NCBI GenBank assembly: GCA_963731125.1
Contig: CAVSVP010000007.1
Span: forward strand, 806,001-870,000
From: CAVSVP01 sp963731125
Lineage (GTDB): Bacteria > Pseudomonadota > Gammaproteobacteria > Competibacterales > Competibacteraceae
Direction: 5' to 3'
Length of the DNA: 64,000 nucleotides
The notes under the pieces are model-generated. The model saw only the letters and a list, made by a program, of their open reading frames with translations. It did not search any database and was not told where the DNA came from. Positions 40,127 through 48,505 of this stretch are shown piece by piece; position 1 is the stretch's first letter; every line of letters starts with the position of its first letter. Made by a program: the position numbers and the translations under genes.

Positions 40127-41626
40127 CATATCGTTACCCATAACTTGAATTCTGCATAGCCCGCTGGGCTTCGATAGCCAGGACAAAATCGCGAGTTCGC
40201 TGTAGTCCGATCCAAAGGGTTTGTGGTCCAGGGAAGCCATCGCCCTTACGGTTAAGAAAGCCCCCGAAGCCAGCTACCATGCGAATCATTTCATTCAATG
40301 AAGGTGGGACCTGGGGCGGCGGTTGGCGCTTGGCCACAATGTACACCGCTTGCCATTCCTCATCGGCAAAGACGACGTTGCAAGGGAACTCCGGGCAGGT
40401 GCGCCCCAGCATGGTCAGATACAGCACCCGCCAGGCAATGATCAGATAACAGGCCAGCGCCGGTTCCAGGCGTTCGAGGTGCTCGAGCTGTAGCTCTTCG
40501 ACTTTGCAGCCGGATTTCAGAATTCGGAAAAATCTCTCTATTTGCCAGCGGCAAAGGTACCATTGCAAGACCTCGACGGCCTGTTCAGCCGTGGCTATCG
40601 GCACGCTGGTGAGCAACACCCACGTGATCGGTGCTTCGTCTGCCGGGGGATTGACTTCGGTGGCCAACAGGGCGGTGATTGCCACGTCCGGCAGCGTCTG
40701 GCCGTAGCGATAAGGCGCCTTGAGAGTGACCGGCACGGCCTGCAGCGTCTGGACGATGTGCCGCGCCTTGCGCTTATCGGTCGCCGGCCTATCGAATTCT
40801 ACCTGAGCCAGTACCGGCGCCTCAGCGGCCGCCTCCCAGAGGTTTCGCCCATCGCGGAGCTTGCGGTCATGTTCGGAGCGGATCAACCACTCGGCACAAG
40901 GTAGCTGGGCCTGCTGGACCAAGTGGCGTTCGGCAAACACTTCATAAATATCCGCTTCGCGGTCCGCCGTATAAACCAGTCGGGTCTCAGGCACGCGGGC
41001 TTGCAGTTCACCCACGCTCTGATAGCCTTCGAGCCAGCGGAGGCTTTCCTTCGCTTCGATAGGCCGATGGGGATCTTTATCTTGGCCCAAACTGCCCGGC
41101 TCCCGTACCCAGCCCCACGCATCCAACACCCCCAGCGGCACCCGATCCGGGGTTACCGCCAGAGTCGGGTGCAGGTACAATCCGCGGCGCGTTTCGTAAT
41201 TCAGCGGCCCCAACCCCTCAATGTCACTCTTGCTGGTATCATCAAGCTCCGTGGTATCCTGGATACACAGTACCAGCGGCTGGTTGCCCAGCCGCTGTTC
41301 GCTACAGGCAGCATGCGGCTCCAGCACCTCTTGGGGACCTACCCGCTCGTGGTCCAACAGCCGATAAGCCGCGTTGGTCTCGGCCCAGCCGCCGCAGGCG
41401 GCTGGAATACTTGCGCCGGGCTGTGCCCCCAGATCCGCCAACACCTGCCGCGCTCGCTCATTGAGCCGTTGATCTCCTAAATTAATCGTCTCCAGTTCCG
41501 CTACCCAATCGTTCATGTCGCCTTCTCGCCTTCTCTTGTCAGGGCTAGGGAAGCCGCGTATTTAAACAGGTTTGGGCGCGCGTGTCAGCCAGCGTGCTAG
41601 CGATTGGAGTTATGGGTAACGATATG
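40127..41626 (-). mobile_element. IS4-family element in the 3' part of kup
   Basis: 1500 bases. The perfect 19-base terminal repeats are CATATCGTTACCCATAACT and its complement. The 10-base duplication ATTTCGTCGG lies at 40117-40126 and 41627-41636. Ten-base duplications fit IS4. Confidence 0.95.
40134..41516 (-). CDS. IS4-family transposase (Tn5-like)
   Basis: 460 residues, complete. N-terminal Tn5-like DNA-binding domain (INLGDQRLNERARQVLADLGAQP, SIPAACGGWAETNAAYRLLD). Catalytic sites: CIQDTTELDD, YTADREADIYEVF and the YREK signature in YLCRWQIERFFRILKSGCKVE (Tyr, Arg, Glu, Lys spaced as in IS4). The C-terminal dimerisation region ends with GFGGFLNRKGDGFPGPQTLWIG. Its intact frame and perfect repeats suggest a recent arrival. 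Confidence 0.95.
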   Translation of the reverse strand: MNDWVAELETINLGDQRLNERARQVLADLGAQPGASIPAACGGWAETNAAYRLLDHERVGPQEVLEPHAACSEQRLGNQPLVLCIQDTTELDDTSKSDIEGLGPLNYETRRGLYLHPTLAVTPDRVPLGVLDAWGWVREPGSLGQDKDPHRPIEAKESLRWLEGYQSVGELQARVPETRLVYTADREADIYEVFAERHLVQQAQLPCAEWLIRSEHDRKLRDGRNLWEAAAEAPVLAQVEFDRPATDKRKARHIVQTLQAVPVTLKAPYRYGQTLPDVAITALLATEVNPPADEAPITWVLLTSVPIATAEQAVEVLQWYLCRWQIERFFRILKSGCKVEELQLEHLERLEPALACYLIIAWRVLYLTMLGRTCPEFPCNVVFADEEWQAVYIVAKRQPPPQVPPSLNEMIRMVAGFGGFLNRKGDGFPGPQTLWIGLQRTRDFVLAIEAQRAMQNSSYG

Positions 41627-41869
41627 ATTTCGTCGGTCGGACGTCTGTGATTGCGGATCGCAAGAAAGACGGCATGATGGCCTGGCGCGACCGGCTGTTC
41701 GCGTTCATGGTACGCAATACCATGCATGCTACTTCCCTTTACCAGATTCCTTCCAGCCGGGTTGTTGAAATCGGCCTACAGTTGGGTATATTACAGGTTT
41801 TAGAGAGGAAATGATTTGCACATGAGCAGCGCAGGTGATAGCAAGTCGAGACCGTATTAAACCATTGAT

Positions 41870-41917
41870 TGCTAACCAACCGCTCAACACAGGCGCACAG
41901 AGGTGCGCCGGTTAGCG
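41870..41917 (+). repeat. attC-like site 6, after kup
   Basis: R'' TGCTAAC and R' GTTAGCG; GCTAACC and GGTTAGC pair perfectly, with the hairpin GGCGCAC-AGAG-GTGCGCC inside. It starts 56 bases after the kup stop. The last core base is off consensus. Confidence 0.6.
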
Positions 41918-41970
41918 GTCATAACGGCCAACCGGCACCGACATCATGTCGATTCGAAAGGCAGAACGAC

Positions 41971-42273
41971 ATGAGCAAAAGATCTATTTCCAAGCCCCCG
42001 GTCAATCAGACTGACTGGAAGCGTGTGGATGCGATGAAAGATGAAGACATCCAATTCGATGAGGATAGCCCGCGCACCCGCCCTAAAGATTGGGCAACAG
42101 CGGTCGTACACAAAGGATTGCCCGTCCCGCTTAAGAAAACCCAGATTGCATTGCGCATGGATAGCGAAGTGCTGGCCTGGTTCAAAAAGCAAGGACCAGG
42201 CTATCAGACGTGCATCAATGCGATTTTGAAAGCCGACAAAGAAGCTCATGAAAAAAACGAAGTTGGTGCTTAA
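41971..42273 (+). CDS. Cassette 7: BrnA/DUF4415-like antitoxin without a toxin
   Basis: A 100-residue protein starting at ATG 41971 behind AAAGGCAG. The C-terminal part KTQIALRMDSEVLAWFKKQGPGYQTCINAILKADKEAH (blocks TQIALRMDSEVLAWFK and GYQTCINAIL) is the ribbon-helix-helix of BrnA-type antitoxins. No BrnT gene is next to it; the cassette ends six bases after the stop. It might act as an anti-addiction antitoxin against related toxins, or regulate its own promoter only. Confidence 0.82.
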   Translation: MSKRSISKPPVNQTDWKRVDAMKDEDIQFDEDSPRTRPKDWATAVVHKGLPVPLKKTQIALRMDSEVLAWFKKQGPGYQTCINAILKADKEAHEKNEVGA

Positions 42274-42278
42274 GCTGA

Positions 42279-42333
42279 TGCTAACAAGCCGCTCCACTTG
42301 GACGTGTCGCCTGCGGTGCCACGCCGGTTAGAG
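42279..42333 (+). repeat. attC-like site 7
   Basis: R'' TGCTAAC (42279-42285) and R' GTTAGAG (42327-42333). Arms GCTAAC.../...GTTAG and a GC-rich middle pair imperfectly. GGCGGTGTTATAA just beyond could be an alternative core. Confidence 0.55.
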
Positions 42334-42355
42334 GCGGTGTTATAATTCTTAGCCA

Positions 42356-43192
42356 ATGAACAGAAGAACGTTTCTCAAATTTGCAGTATATGGCGGTGCT
42401 GTCGCTCTCGTAGGGAGTTACCCGGTATTAATCGAAAGAACTATTGTGCATGTTAATCGATACCAGATTCCCATCGCTAATTTACCACCTGCCTTCCACG
42501 GATTCACTCTTGCACAACTAACGGATCTGCACTTAGGGTTTCTTGTCTCGGAGTCCTTTATCGAAGAAATAGTTCATCGGACTAATAGATTACGAACTGA
42601 CATGATCGTCTGTACTGGCGACTATGTGCATGAGAGAAATACAATTGAGGAAATTGAAAAAGTATGGCCTATTTTGTCAAAACTAACGGCAAAAGACGGG
42701 GTTTATTCGGTTTTAGGCAATCATGATCACTGGGCGGACTCCGATAGATCTCTTTATTGGCTAGAAAGAACGGGACAAAATATTAGGCACGAGTGTAAGC
42801 CTATTTATAAGGGCAGAGATAGGATCTTGATTGGTGGAGCCGGCGATTATTGGGAAGACGAATTAGAGATAGATAAGGCATTTGCTTGTTCCGATGAAAA
42901 TGAATGTAGAGTGCTTTTGGCACACAATCCGGATTCCGTGGATACGGAATTTAATACATCCCTGTCACTGGTGCTAAGTGGACACACGCACGGTGGACAA
43001 GTTGTAGTTCCTTTTTTTGGCCCCCCGGTGCTACCCGTGAAAAATAAGGACTATTCCAGTGGTCTTATAACTACACCTAGAACGCAACTGTTTATCAGCC
43101 GAGGAATTGGTTGGACTATTTACCCAGTAAGATTTAATTGCTATCCAGAAATCGCTGTATTGGAACTTGTAAACCCGAAACTAATAGCATAA
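42356..43192 (+). CDS. Cassette 8: metallophosphoesterase with Tat signal
   Basis: A 278-residue calcineurin-type phosphoesterase of the YkuE/YaeI group. The twin-arginine signal NRRTFLKFAVYGGAVALVGS suggests export of the folded metal enzyme. Metal-binding motifs are complete: LTDLHLG, TGDYV, LGNHDHW, LLAHNPD and LSGHTHGGQ. The coding sequence is clearly more AT-rich than the surrounding genes, a sign of another origin. Bounded by attC-like sites 7 and 8. Substrate unknown; related enzymes act on lipid-linked phosphates. Confidence 0.9.
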   Translation: MNRRTFLKFAVYGGAVALVGSYPVLIERTIVHVNRYQIPIANLPPAFHGFTLAQLTDLHLGFLVSESFIEEIVHRTNRLRTDMIVCTGDYVHERNTIEEIEKVWPILSKLTAKDGVYSVLGNHDHWADSDRSLYWLERTGQNIRHECKPIYKGRDRILIGGAGDYWEDELEIDKAFACSDENECRVLLAHNPDSVDTEFNTSLSLVLSGHTHGGQVVVPFFGPPVLPVKNKDYSSGLITTPRTQLFISRGIGWTIYPVRFNCYPEIAVLELVNPKLIA

Positions 43193-43259
43193 TAAGACAA
43201 ATGCAGCCGACCCCAAACACGCTGCGCGTGCTTAGATCGGCTGATTTGCGCCGTTAGGC
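43192..43259 (+). repeat. attC site 8
   Basis: R' GTTAGGC (43253-43259) is canonical. CAAATGCAGCCGA pairs with TCGGCTGATTTG, leaving one unpaired G as in real attC sites. R'' ATAAGAC is degenerate. It begins at the metallophosphoesterase stop; the next cassette is cut after 26 bases by the IS1-type element. Confidence 0.75.
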
Positions 43260-43285
43260 ATGAAGAAGGAAAAAGATGAAATGCC

Positions 43286-44190
43286 GGTAGTGTTTTAACT
43301 TTGTTGTTTATAGATTTTAAATAGGGATGCCAAACTCATAACGATTCACAAACAACCCGATGACGATATCGGGCATTTGTTTTGATTTCGAGAAGCAAAT
43401 GGTTTTGCGGACGAGCCGCTTAATACGGGTACGTAGCGTTAAATGTTTCCGCTCTATCTTCTGCGTGTTCCGTTTCCCGATAACATGCTTTTCAGGATCT
43501 AGATAACGCCCATAAGAACCCCAATCGTCGGTGTAAAAACGGGTGATTCCAAACGGTTCCAATAAATCCTTTAATTTAAGAAAGACCTCATCCTTGCGGC
43601 GCCCGAATACATAAGCCAGCACGTCGCCAGTGGCTCGATCTATGGCATGCCATAGCCATCTTTGATTCGCTTTACTTCCCACATAACTCCACATTTCATC
43701 CATTTCAACCTCTATTTCTTGATCATTAACCTCATGATTTTCATCTATTTTTATAATATCCACAACAATCTGCTCAGGCGAGTGTATATCTAAAATGGCC
43801 TGATTCACCGATTGCAATTCAGGTTCCTTTTTTTTTAATTCATTAATTACCGTCGCTGTACTTATATCCAATACCCGGGCCGTCTCACGAATGCCGCTCC
43901 CGTTTACGGCCATCTCAATGATTTTTCGCTTGACTTCTGGCAAGCGACCTTTCTCTGAATAATCTCGAATAAATGTCTTTTCTTCGCAGTCGCTTTCTTT
44001 GCAAAGAAAGCGTTGTTTTCCATTGGTCGTTTTTCCATGTTTACCAACATCGATACCACCGCAACTTGGGCATTTAATTGGTTCTAATACCATAATAAAT
44101 TTCTGAGTTTAAATTCTGCTAATTTGACATCTTGAATTCAAAATATGATAGTTGATTATTTTATAAAAACAACAAAGCTAAAACACTACC
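43286..44190 (-). mobile_element. IS1-family element
   Basis: 905 bases. The ends GGTAGTGTTTTAACTTTGTT and its mate match at 23 of 24 positions. Flanks (GAAATGCC left, CTATTAAC right) show no duplication. Confidence 0.85.
43317..44093 (-). CDS. IS1-family transposase, single frame
   Basis: 258 residues in one frame, without the -1 frameshift that classic IS1 uses between InsA and InsB. The N-terminal zinc finger CPSCGGIDVGKHGKTTNGKQRF...C is followed by a helix-turn-helix (SGIRETARVLDISTATVI) and the catalytic region EMDEMWSYVGSKANQRWLWHA, FYTDDWGSYGRYL, QKIERKHLTLRTRIKRLVRKT. This matches the single-ORF IS1 subgroup. Complete and AT-rich. Confidence 0.92.
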   Translation of the reverse strand: MVLEPIKCPSCGGIDVGKHGKTTNGKQRFLCKESDCEEKTFIRDYSEKGRLPEVKRKIIEMAVNGSGIRETARVLDISTATVINELKKKEPELQSVNQAILDIHSPEQIVVDIIKIDENHEVNDQEIEVEMDEMWSYVGSKANQRWLWHAIDRATGDVLAYVFGRRKDEVFLKLKDLLEPFGITRFYTDDWGSYGRYLDPEKHVIGKRNTQKIERKHLTLRTRIKRLVRKTICFSKSKQMPDIVIGLFVNRYEFGIPI

Positions 44191-44193
44191 CTA

Positions 44194-44372
44194 TTAACCT
44201 CAGTTCGACATAAAATACTTCAAGTATCAGGTGCTTATTCCGGAAAACGCGGTAAATACATCCCGGTAAGCTTGACGGCGGTAACCATACCGCCGACACT
44301 TCCTTCATAAACACCTAACACTTGAAGTTTATTCCCAACCTATCAAACGCTTATATATCGAACTCAGGTTAA
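44194..44372. mobile_element. MITE-like palindromic element
   Basis: 179 bases with no gene. The ends TTAACCTCAGTTCGACATA and TTAACCTGAGTTCGATATA (reverse complement) match, and subterminal ACTTCAAGTATCAGGTG / ACTTCAAGTGTTAGGTG match too. It abuts the IS1-type element with three bases between. Confidence 0.65.
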
Positions 44373-44539
44373 GTAGGAATGCCTGGTGGCGCCAAGGATT
44401 GGATGAGGAGTTAAGTATCGTGGAAATAAGCTTAAAAGCGATGATATCAAGAAAAAGAAACGACGAAGGCAATCAAGACTGACCTCGCCAACGCTCGGCC
44501 GCTGATGACAGCCGTCTAGCGAGAAACCATAATATTCTA

Positions 44540-45979
44540 GATTTTCAGAAAATTAATTTCCGAGCGACTTGAAGAGAGCCCCCCAATTGCTGGTAGAGTT
44601 CGCGGTTACCACACCGGACGAACGCCACCACATCAACTGGGGGAAACTCAGGGTAACACTGTCGTTTTCAAAAGGCATCGTGGAGGAGCTCGAGAAGGAG
44701 CTGATACGGGCGCACAAGTTAAATAACCTGCGGCTATACAAGCTGGCGCAGGGGCTGTTGTGGATACACCAAGGCACACCGTGGAAGGTGATTGCCGAGC
44801 GGTTGGGGGTCACAGTGAGAAGACGGTGGGGAACTGGCTGAAACGGTTTCTGGTGCAGGGACTGAGGTGGTTGCGAGGCCAGCACTATCGGGGACGGGGT
44901 TGCAAATCGCGGTTGAGTGGTGAGCAGAAGCGCCAGGTGCGGGCGTGGGTGGAGGCGGGTCCCGAGGCGAACGGTTTTGCGTGTGGGGTCTGGAACACGG
45001 CGATGATTGCCGAGCTGATCTGGCGGCGCTTCGGGGTGCGCTATAATCCGCGTTACCTGAGCACCTTGCTGAAGCAACTGGGGCTGAGCTATCAGAAAGC
45101 GTGCTTTATCAGCGATCGCAGCGATGAGCAGGCGTATGCACGGGCGCGTCAGCAGTGGTTGGAGCAGACCTGGCCGCGGATTTTACAACAGGCGAAAGCC
45201 ACGGGGGCGGTCATTTTGTTTGGCGATGAAGTGTCTTTGCCATGTGGGGCGCGTTGAGCCGCACGTAGGCGGTGCGGGGTCAACAACCGCAGGTCAAGAC
45301 CCGGGGGCTTCGCCAGGGGTTGAAGCGGTACGGGGCGATCAGTTTCTTCGATGGGGCGTTTGCGTACCGCGAGGCGCCAGTCTACACTCTGACGGCCAAG
45401 GCTTTCAAACAGCTCAACGCCAACGGCATGCCCGCCGAGGTGGTAGCGCCATTGGTCTGCTTGAAGGGCATTCGCTATCCGACCCAAGAGCGATTTGCGC
45501 AAGCCGTCGATCAGGCCATCGGCACGGCCTGCCGCACGCAGTATCAAGACCTATTGCAGCAGGTGGCCGCCGGCAGCGGACGGTTCAACAGCGCTGGCTA
45601 TGTGGAATTTCTCAACCAACTCTTGGCGCGATTCGACGTGCCGATCATCTTGATCGAGGACGGTGCCTCCTATCATCGCAGCCGCGAGACCAAACAATTT
45701 AAAGCCGATCATGCTCAGCGGGTAACGATTGAACCCCTACCGGCGTTCTCGCCCGATTACAATCCGATCGAAAAGCTGTGGCGAAACACCAAAAAGGATG
45801 CGACCCATCTGAAATACTTTAATACCTTTGACGAGCTCCGCGCCTCGGTACTCCGCGTGTTTTGCAAGTACCTCGACAATGTCACTCACGTCATCCGCGT
45901 GATGAAGAAACTACGCACCACGGCCGGTATCGCTTGAAGGGTCCTCAGAAAGTCCCAGGAAACTATTTACCTGAAAAAC
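44540..45979 (+). mobile_element. IS630-family element, decayed
   Basis: About 1440 bases between TA dinucleotides (44538-44539 and 45980-45981). Ends GATTTTCAGAAAATTAATTT and GTTTTTCAGGTAAATAGTTT (reverse complement) are imperfect repeats. TA target and gene content are those of IS630. It lies in the 3' end of the GGDEF-EAL gene. Confidence 0.82.
44569..45937 (+). pseudogene. IS630-family transposase with two frameshifts and a nonsense codon
   Basis: Three pieces: 44569-about 44815 (helix-turn-helix LLWIHQGTPWKVIAERLGV), about 44815-45235 (KTVGNWLKRFLVQGLRWLRG, YLSTLLKQLGLSYQKACF, VILFGDEVSL) and about 45245-45937 (VPIILIEDGASYHRS, LPAFSPDYNPIEKLWRNTKK). Two extra bases near 44812 cause the first shift and a lost T in GTCTTTGCC near 45237 the second. 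TAG at 45268-45270 replaces Trp of the usual SRTWA. The catalytic D...D...E residues survive, but no full protein can be made. Confidence 0.85.
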
Positions 45980-48505
45980 TATCGGATTACGGTTTGTGAC
46001 TAGGTGTGTGCGGTTTTCCCGCAACAGCAGGGTGACGTCTTGCGCTGGGAGAGGCGGACTAAAATAGTAGCCTTGCATATCATCGCAATGATGCAATTCA
46101 AGAAAAGCCATTTGTGCTTCGCTTTCCACACCCTCGGCAATTACGTTAAGCCGCAAGCTGTGAGCCATGGCAATAACCGCCTGGATAATAGCCGCATCAT
46201 CCGGATCTGTAGTGATATCGTTGACAAAGGACTTATCAATTTTCAGCCGGTCAAGGGGAAAGCGCTTAAGGTGATTCAAAGAGGAATAGCCGGTACCGAA
46301 ATCGTCGATAGCTAATTGCACGCTCATGTTTCGCAAGATGTGCAGAACGGCAATAGCTCGCTCCAAATCCTGCATGATCAGACCTTCTGTAATCTCTAAC
46401 TCCAAACAGGAACCATGCAGATGATTTTCCGCCAGAACTTGGTTGATTAACACCGGTAGATTGGCGTGCATAAACTGCCGCGGCGACAGGTTGACAGCGA
46501 CATATTGAATTGGCAGCGCTTCTTCACGCCACGTCTTAAATTGGGCACAGGCAGTTCGAAGTGTCCATTCGCCGATGGAAACAATAAGACCGGTCTCCTC
46601 TGCTAAAGGAATAAACTTGGCAGGTGATATCATGCCTAACTTAGGATGCCGCCAGCGCAGCAAGGCCTCTACTCCGACTAGATTACCGCTGCGCAGGCTC
46701 AGCTGGGGTTGATAGTATAGCTCCAACTCTTTGCGCTCCAGCGCATAGCGAAGGTTGTTTTCCATTACGAGCCGCTCCAGCGTTCGGGCATTCATTTCCG
46801 GCGCATAGAATTGAGAATTGTTGCGGCCATGTTCTTTGGCATGATACATGGCAACATCCGCATTTTTCAGTAGTGTTTTTACGTCGGCACCATCTTCTGG
46901 GTATAGGCTAATGCCAATGCTGCTGGTTACGAAGAATTCATAACGCTCAACCCGAAAAGAGGGTATTAAAACATCCAGTACCTGGCGTGCGACTTCTGCC
47001 GCTTTAGTGCCTTGACTCAAGCCTTCCATCACAATGACAAACTCGTCGCCACCCAGGCGAGCGACTGTGTCTTCCTCACGAATACAGCTTTTGAGGCGGG
47101 TTGCTACGGCCTGTAAGACGACATCCCCAACAGGATGACCTAAGCTATCGTTGACAGTTTTAAAGCGATCTAAGTCCAGAAAAAACAGGGCAACCGTTTG
47201 GTTAGTACGATGGGCGCGGGCGATGGCGCGTTTTAGGCGTTCCTGGAGCAGATGGCGGTTGGGAAGTTGGGTTAAGGAATCATAGTTGGCCTGATGCTCA
47301 AGCCTGGCCTCATAGTATTTGCGTTCGCCGATTTCCCGCACCAACGAGCGGTTAGTATCACGCAATACCGCCTCGATCTGCCTGCGCCAGACGGCCCAGA
47401 TAATCAGGCTGACTACCAGCATTAGCAGCAAAACGATTGCCATTGTTCTTAGGGCGCTGCGGCGAATCGGTCGATTGATCTCCTGCTTGGCCATCTCAGC
47501 CACTATGTACCAAGGGGAGTCGGAAATCAGCCGAATGGCTGCCAAGACTTCGACATTGCGATAATCAATCCCTTCGAGTTCTACGCCCTGACCGGTCTCT
47601 CCATTCTTTCCCTGCAAAGCAGAATAGTCGCCGCTGTTGTCCCCGTGATCACTATTAACTTGTGTTCCTTCGCTTTGGGCGGCGATGGCATTGACCAATT
47701 GCGTCAGGTTTAGAGAGAGGTCTAAAAAGCGGATAGGATCTTGGGCCTGCCCTGGCTCATGAGGGTATAAAATCTCATTGTTCTCTTGGCGAATCAGGAG
47801 AATTTTCGTAGCCGTATTGGTGGTGGGCCAAATCTGTAACAGCGGAAAGAGCGAAGTCTGCACATCGATTCGTAATATCAGCGCCCCTAGCGGGGGCGCC
47901 ATTCTCCCGTGTTCTGTTAAGAGCGGTACGATGAAATCAATTCGGGGAGTATCTTGACCATAAATACCCGAAAACACGACTTGGCGATCGAACAATGCTT
48001 GTTTGATAAAGACTTGAGTTTGTTTTTCCAACGTTGTTTCCTCTGCCGGAAACGATAGAATAGGCATACCCCTGGCATTGAGTAAGTCGATGGCCTGATA
48101 GTTATAGGTTCTGCTAAGCGACGCCAAATGTTGCAGAGCATTTTCTTGCAAACCCGGTAGCTCCGGATTCTTAATGAAAGCTCGCAGAATGTTATCTAAG
48201 CGGCTATAAAACAAAGTAGCCGCATCCCGCTCCCGTTCCCTTAGCCAACGGGCAATCTCCTGAGCTTTTAGGTCACCGATGGCGCCGATTTGCTCGCGGG
48301 CGGTTTGTCCGGCGGTCGTTTTTTGAGTGACGTAATAGGCATAACCGATGCCGCTAATAACCACTATCAAAAGCAATAGCAGCATAAACAGGGGCCGGGG
48401 CAGGCTACGTATCGGTGAGGAATTGGCCTTGGACGTTATGGGAATAATAGAGTTGAACATGCCGGCCTTATAGTTTTGTTGAGTTATTGAGGAGCCATCC
48501 ATCAA
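45911..48505 (-). CDS. Membrane sensor GGDEF-EAL protein (c-di-GMP turnover), C-terminus replaced by IS sequence
   Basis: 864 residues. Membrane helices at about 33-55 and 345-370 enclose a periplasmic sensor domain. The GGDEF domain has RLGGDEFVIVMEG with an I-site REED five residues before; the EAL domain has EALLRW, ELEITEG, DDFGTGYSSL, KIDKSFV and AEGVES, all key residues present. So both synthase and phosphodiesterase activity are possible. The last 18 or so residues after NPI (FQVNSFLGLSEDPSSDTGRGA) are encoded by the IS630 end, past the EAL domain, so function may be kept. Two close start codons exist (48505, 48460). Confidence 0.92.
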   Translation of the reverse strand: MMDGSSITQQNYKAGMFNSIIPITSKANSSPIRSLPRPLFMLLLLLIVVISGIGYAYYVTQKTTAGQTAREQIGAIGDLKAQEIARWLRERERDAATLFYSRLDNILRAFIKNPELPGLQENALQHLASLSRTYNYQAIDLLNARGMPILSFPAEETTLEKQTQVFIKQALFDRQVVFSGIYGQDTPRIDFIVPLLTEHGRMAPPLGALILRIDVQTSLFPLLQIWPTTNTATKILLIRQENNEILYPHEPGQAQDPIRFLDLSLNLTQLVNAIAAQSEGTQVNSDHGDNSGDYSALQGKNGETGQGVELEGIDYRNVEVLAAIRLISDSPWYIVAEMAKQEINRPIRRSALRTMAIVLLLMLVVSLIIWAVWRRQIEAVLRDTNRSLVREIGERKYYEARLEHQANYDSLTQLPNRHLLQERLKRAIARAHRTNQTVALFFLDLDRFKTVNDSLGHPVGDVVLQAVATRLKSCIREEDTVARLGGDEFVIVMEGLSQGTKAAEVARQVLDVLIPSFRVERYEFFVTSSIGISLYPEDGADVKTLLKNADVAMYHAKEHGRNNSQFYAPEMNARTLERLVMENNLRYALERKELELYYQPQLSLRSGNLVGVEALLRWRHPKLGMISPAKFIPLAEETGLIVSIGEWTLRTACAQFKTWREEALPIQYVAVNLSPRQFMHANLPVLINQVLAENHLHGSCLELEITEGLIMQDLERAIAVLHILRNMSVQLAIDDFGTGYSSLNHLKRFPLDRLKIDKSFVNDITTDPDDAAIIQAVIAMAHSLRLNVIAEGVESEAQMAFLELHHCDDMQGYYFSPPLPAQDVTLLLRENRTHLVTNRNPIVFQVNSFLGLSEDPSSDTGRGA

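Larger units (their letters stand above)
33148..41814 (+). pseudogene. kup: KUP-family potassium transporter, broken by three insertions and several indels
   Basis: Four pieces join into about 636 codons, the normal Kup length: 33148-33339 (start AVGLAVLGIVYGDIGTSPIYALRE), 36116-37476 (NNHGEGGIFALLALL, LTPAISVLSAVEDL, GGEALYADLGHFG, NYFGQGALLL, VYGSVNATM-like AAYGVSVNATM), 39903-40126 (KILHEKVVIVNVQ, GQGLYEVKLRYGFM) and 41637-41814 (FAFMVRNTMHATSLYQIP). Breaks: IS66-like element in helix 2; T10 run 36680-36689 (8 T would keep frame); T6 run 36767-36772; 43-bp duplication at 37182; IS91-bearing insert after 37476; IS4-type element after 40126. The gene lies between attC-like sites, so it may have entered as a cassette. 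It is certainly dead. Confidence 0.9.
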
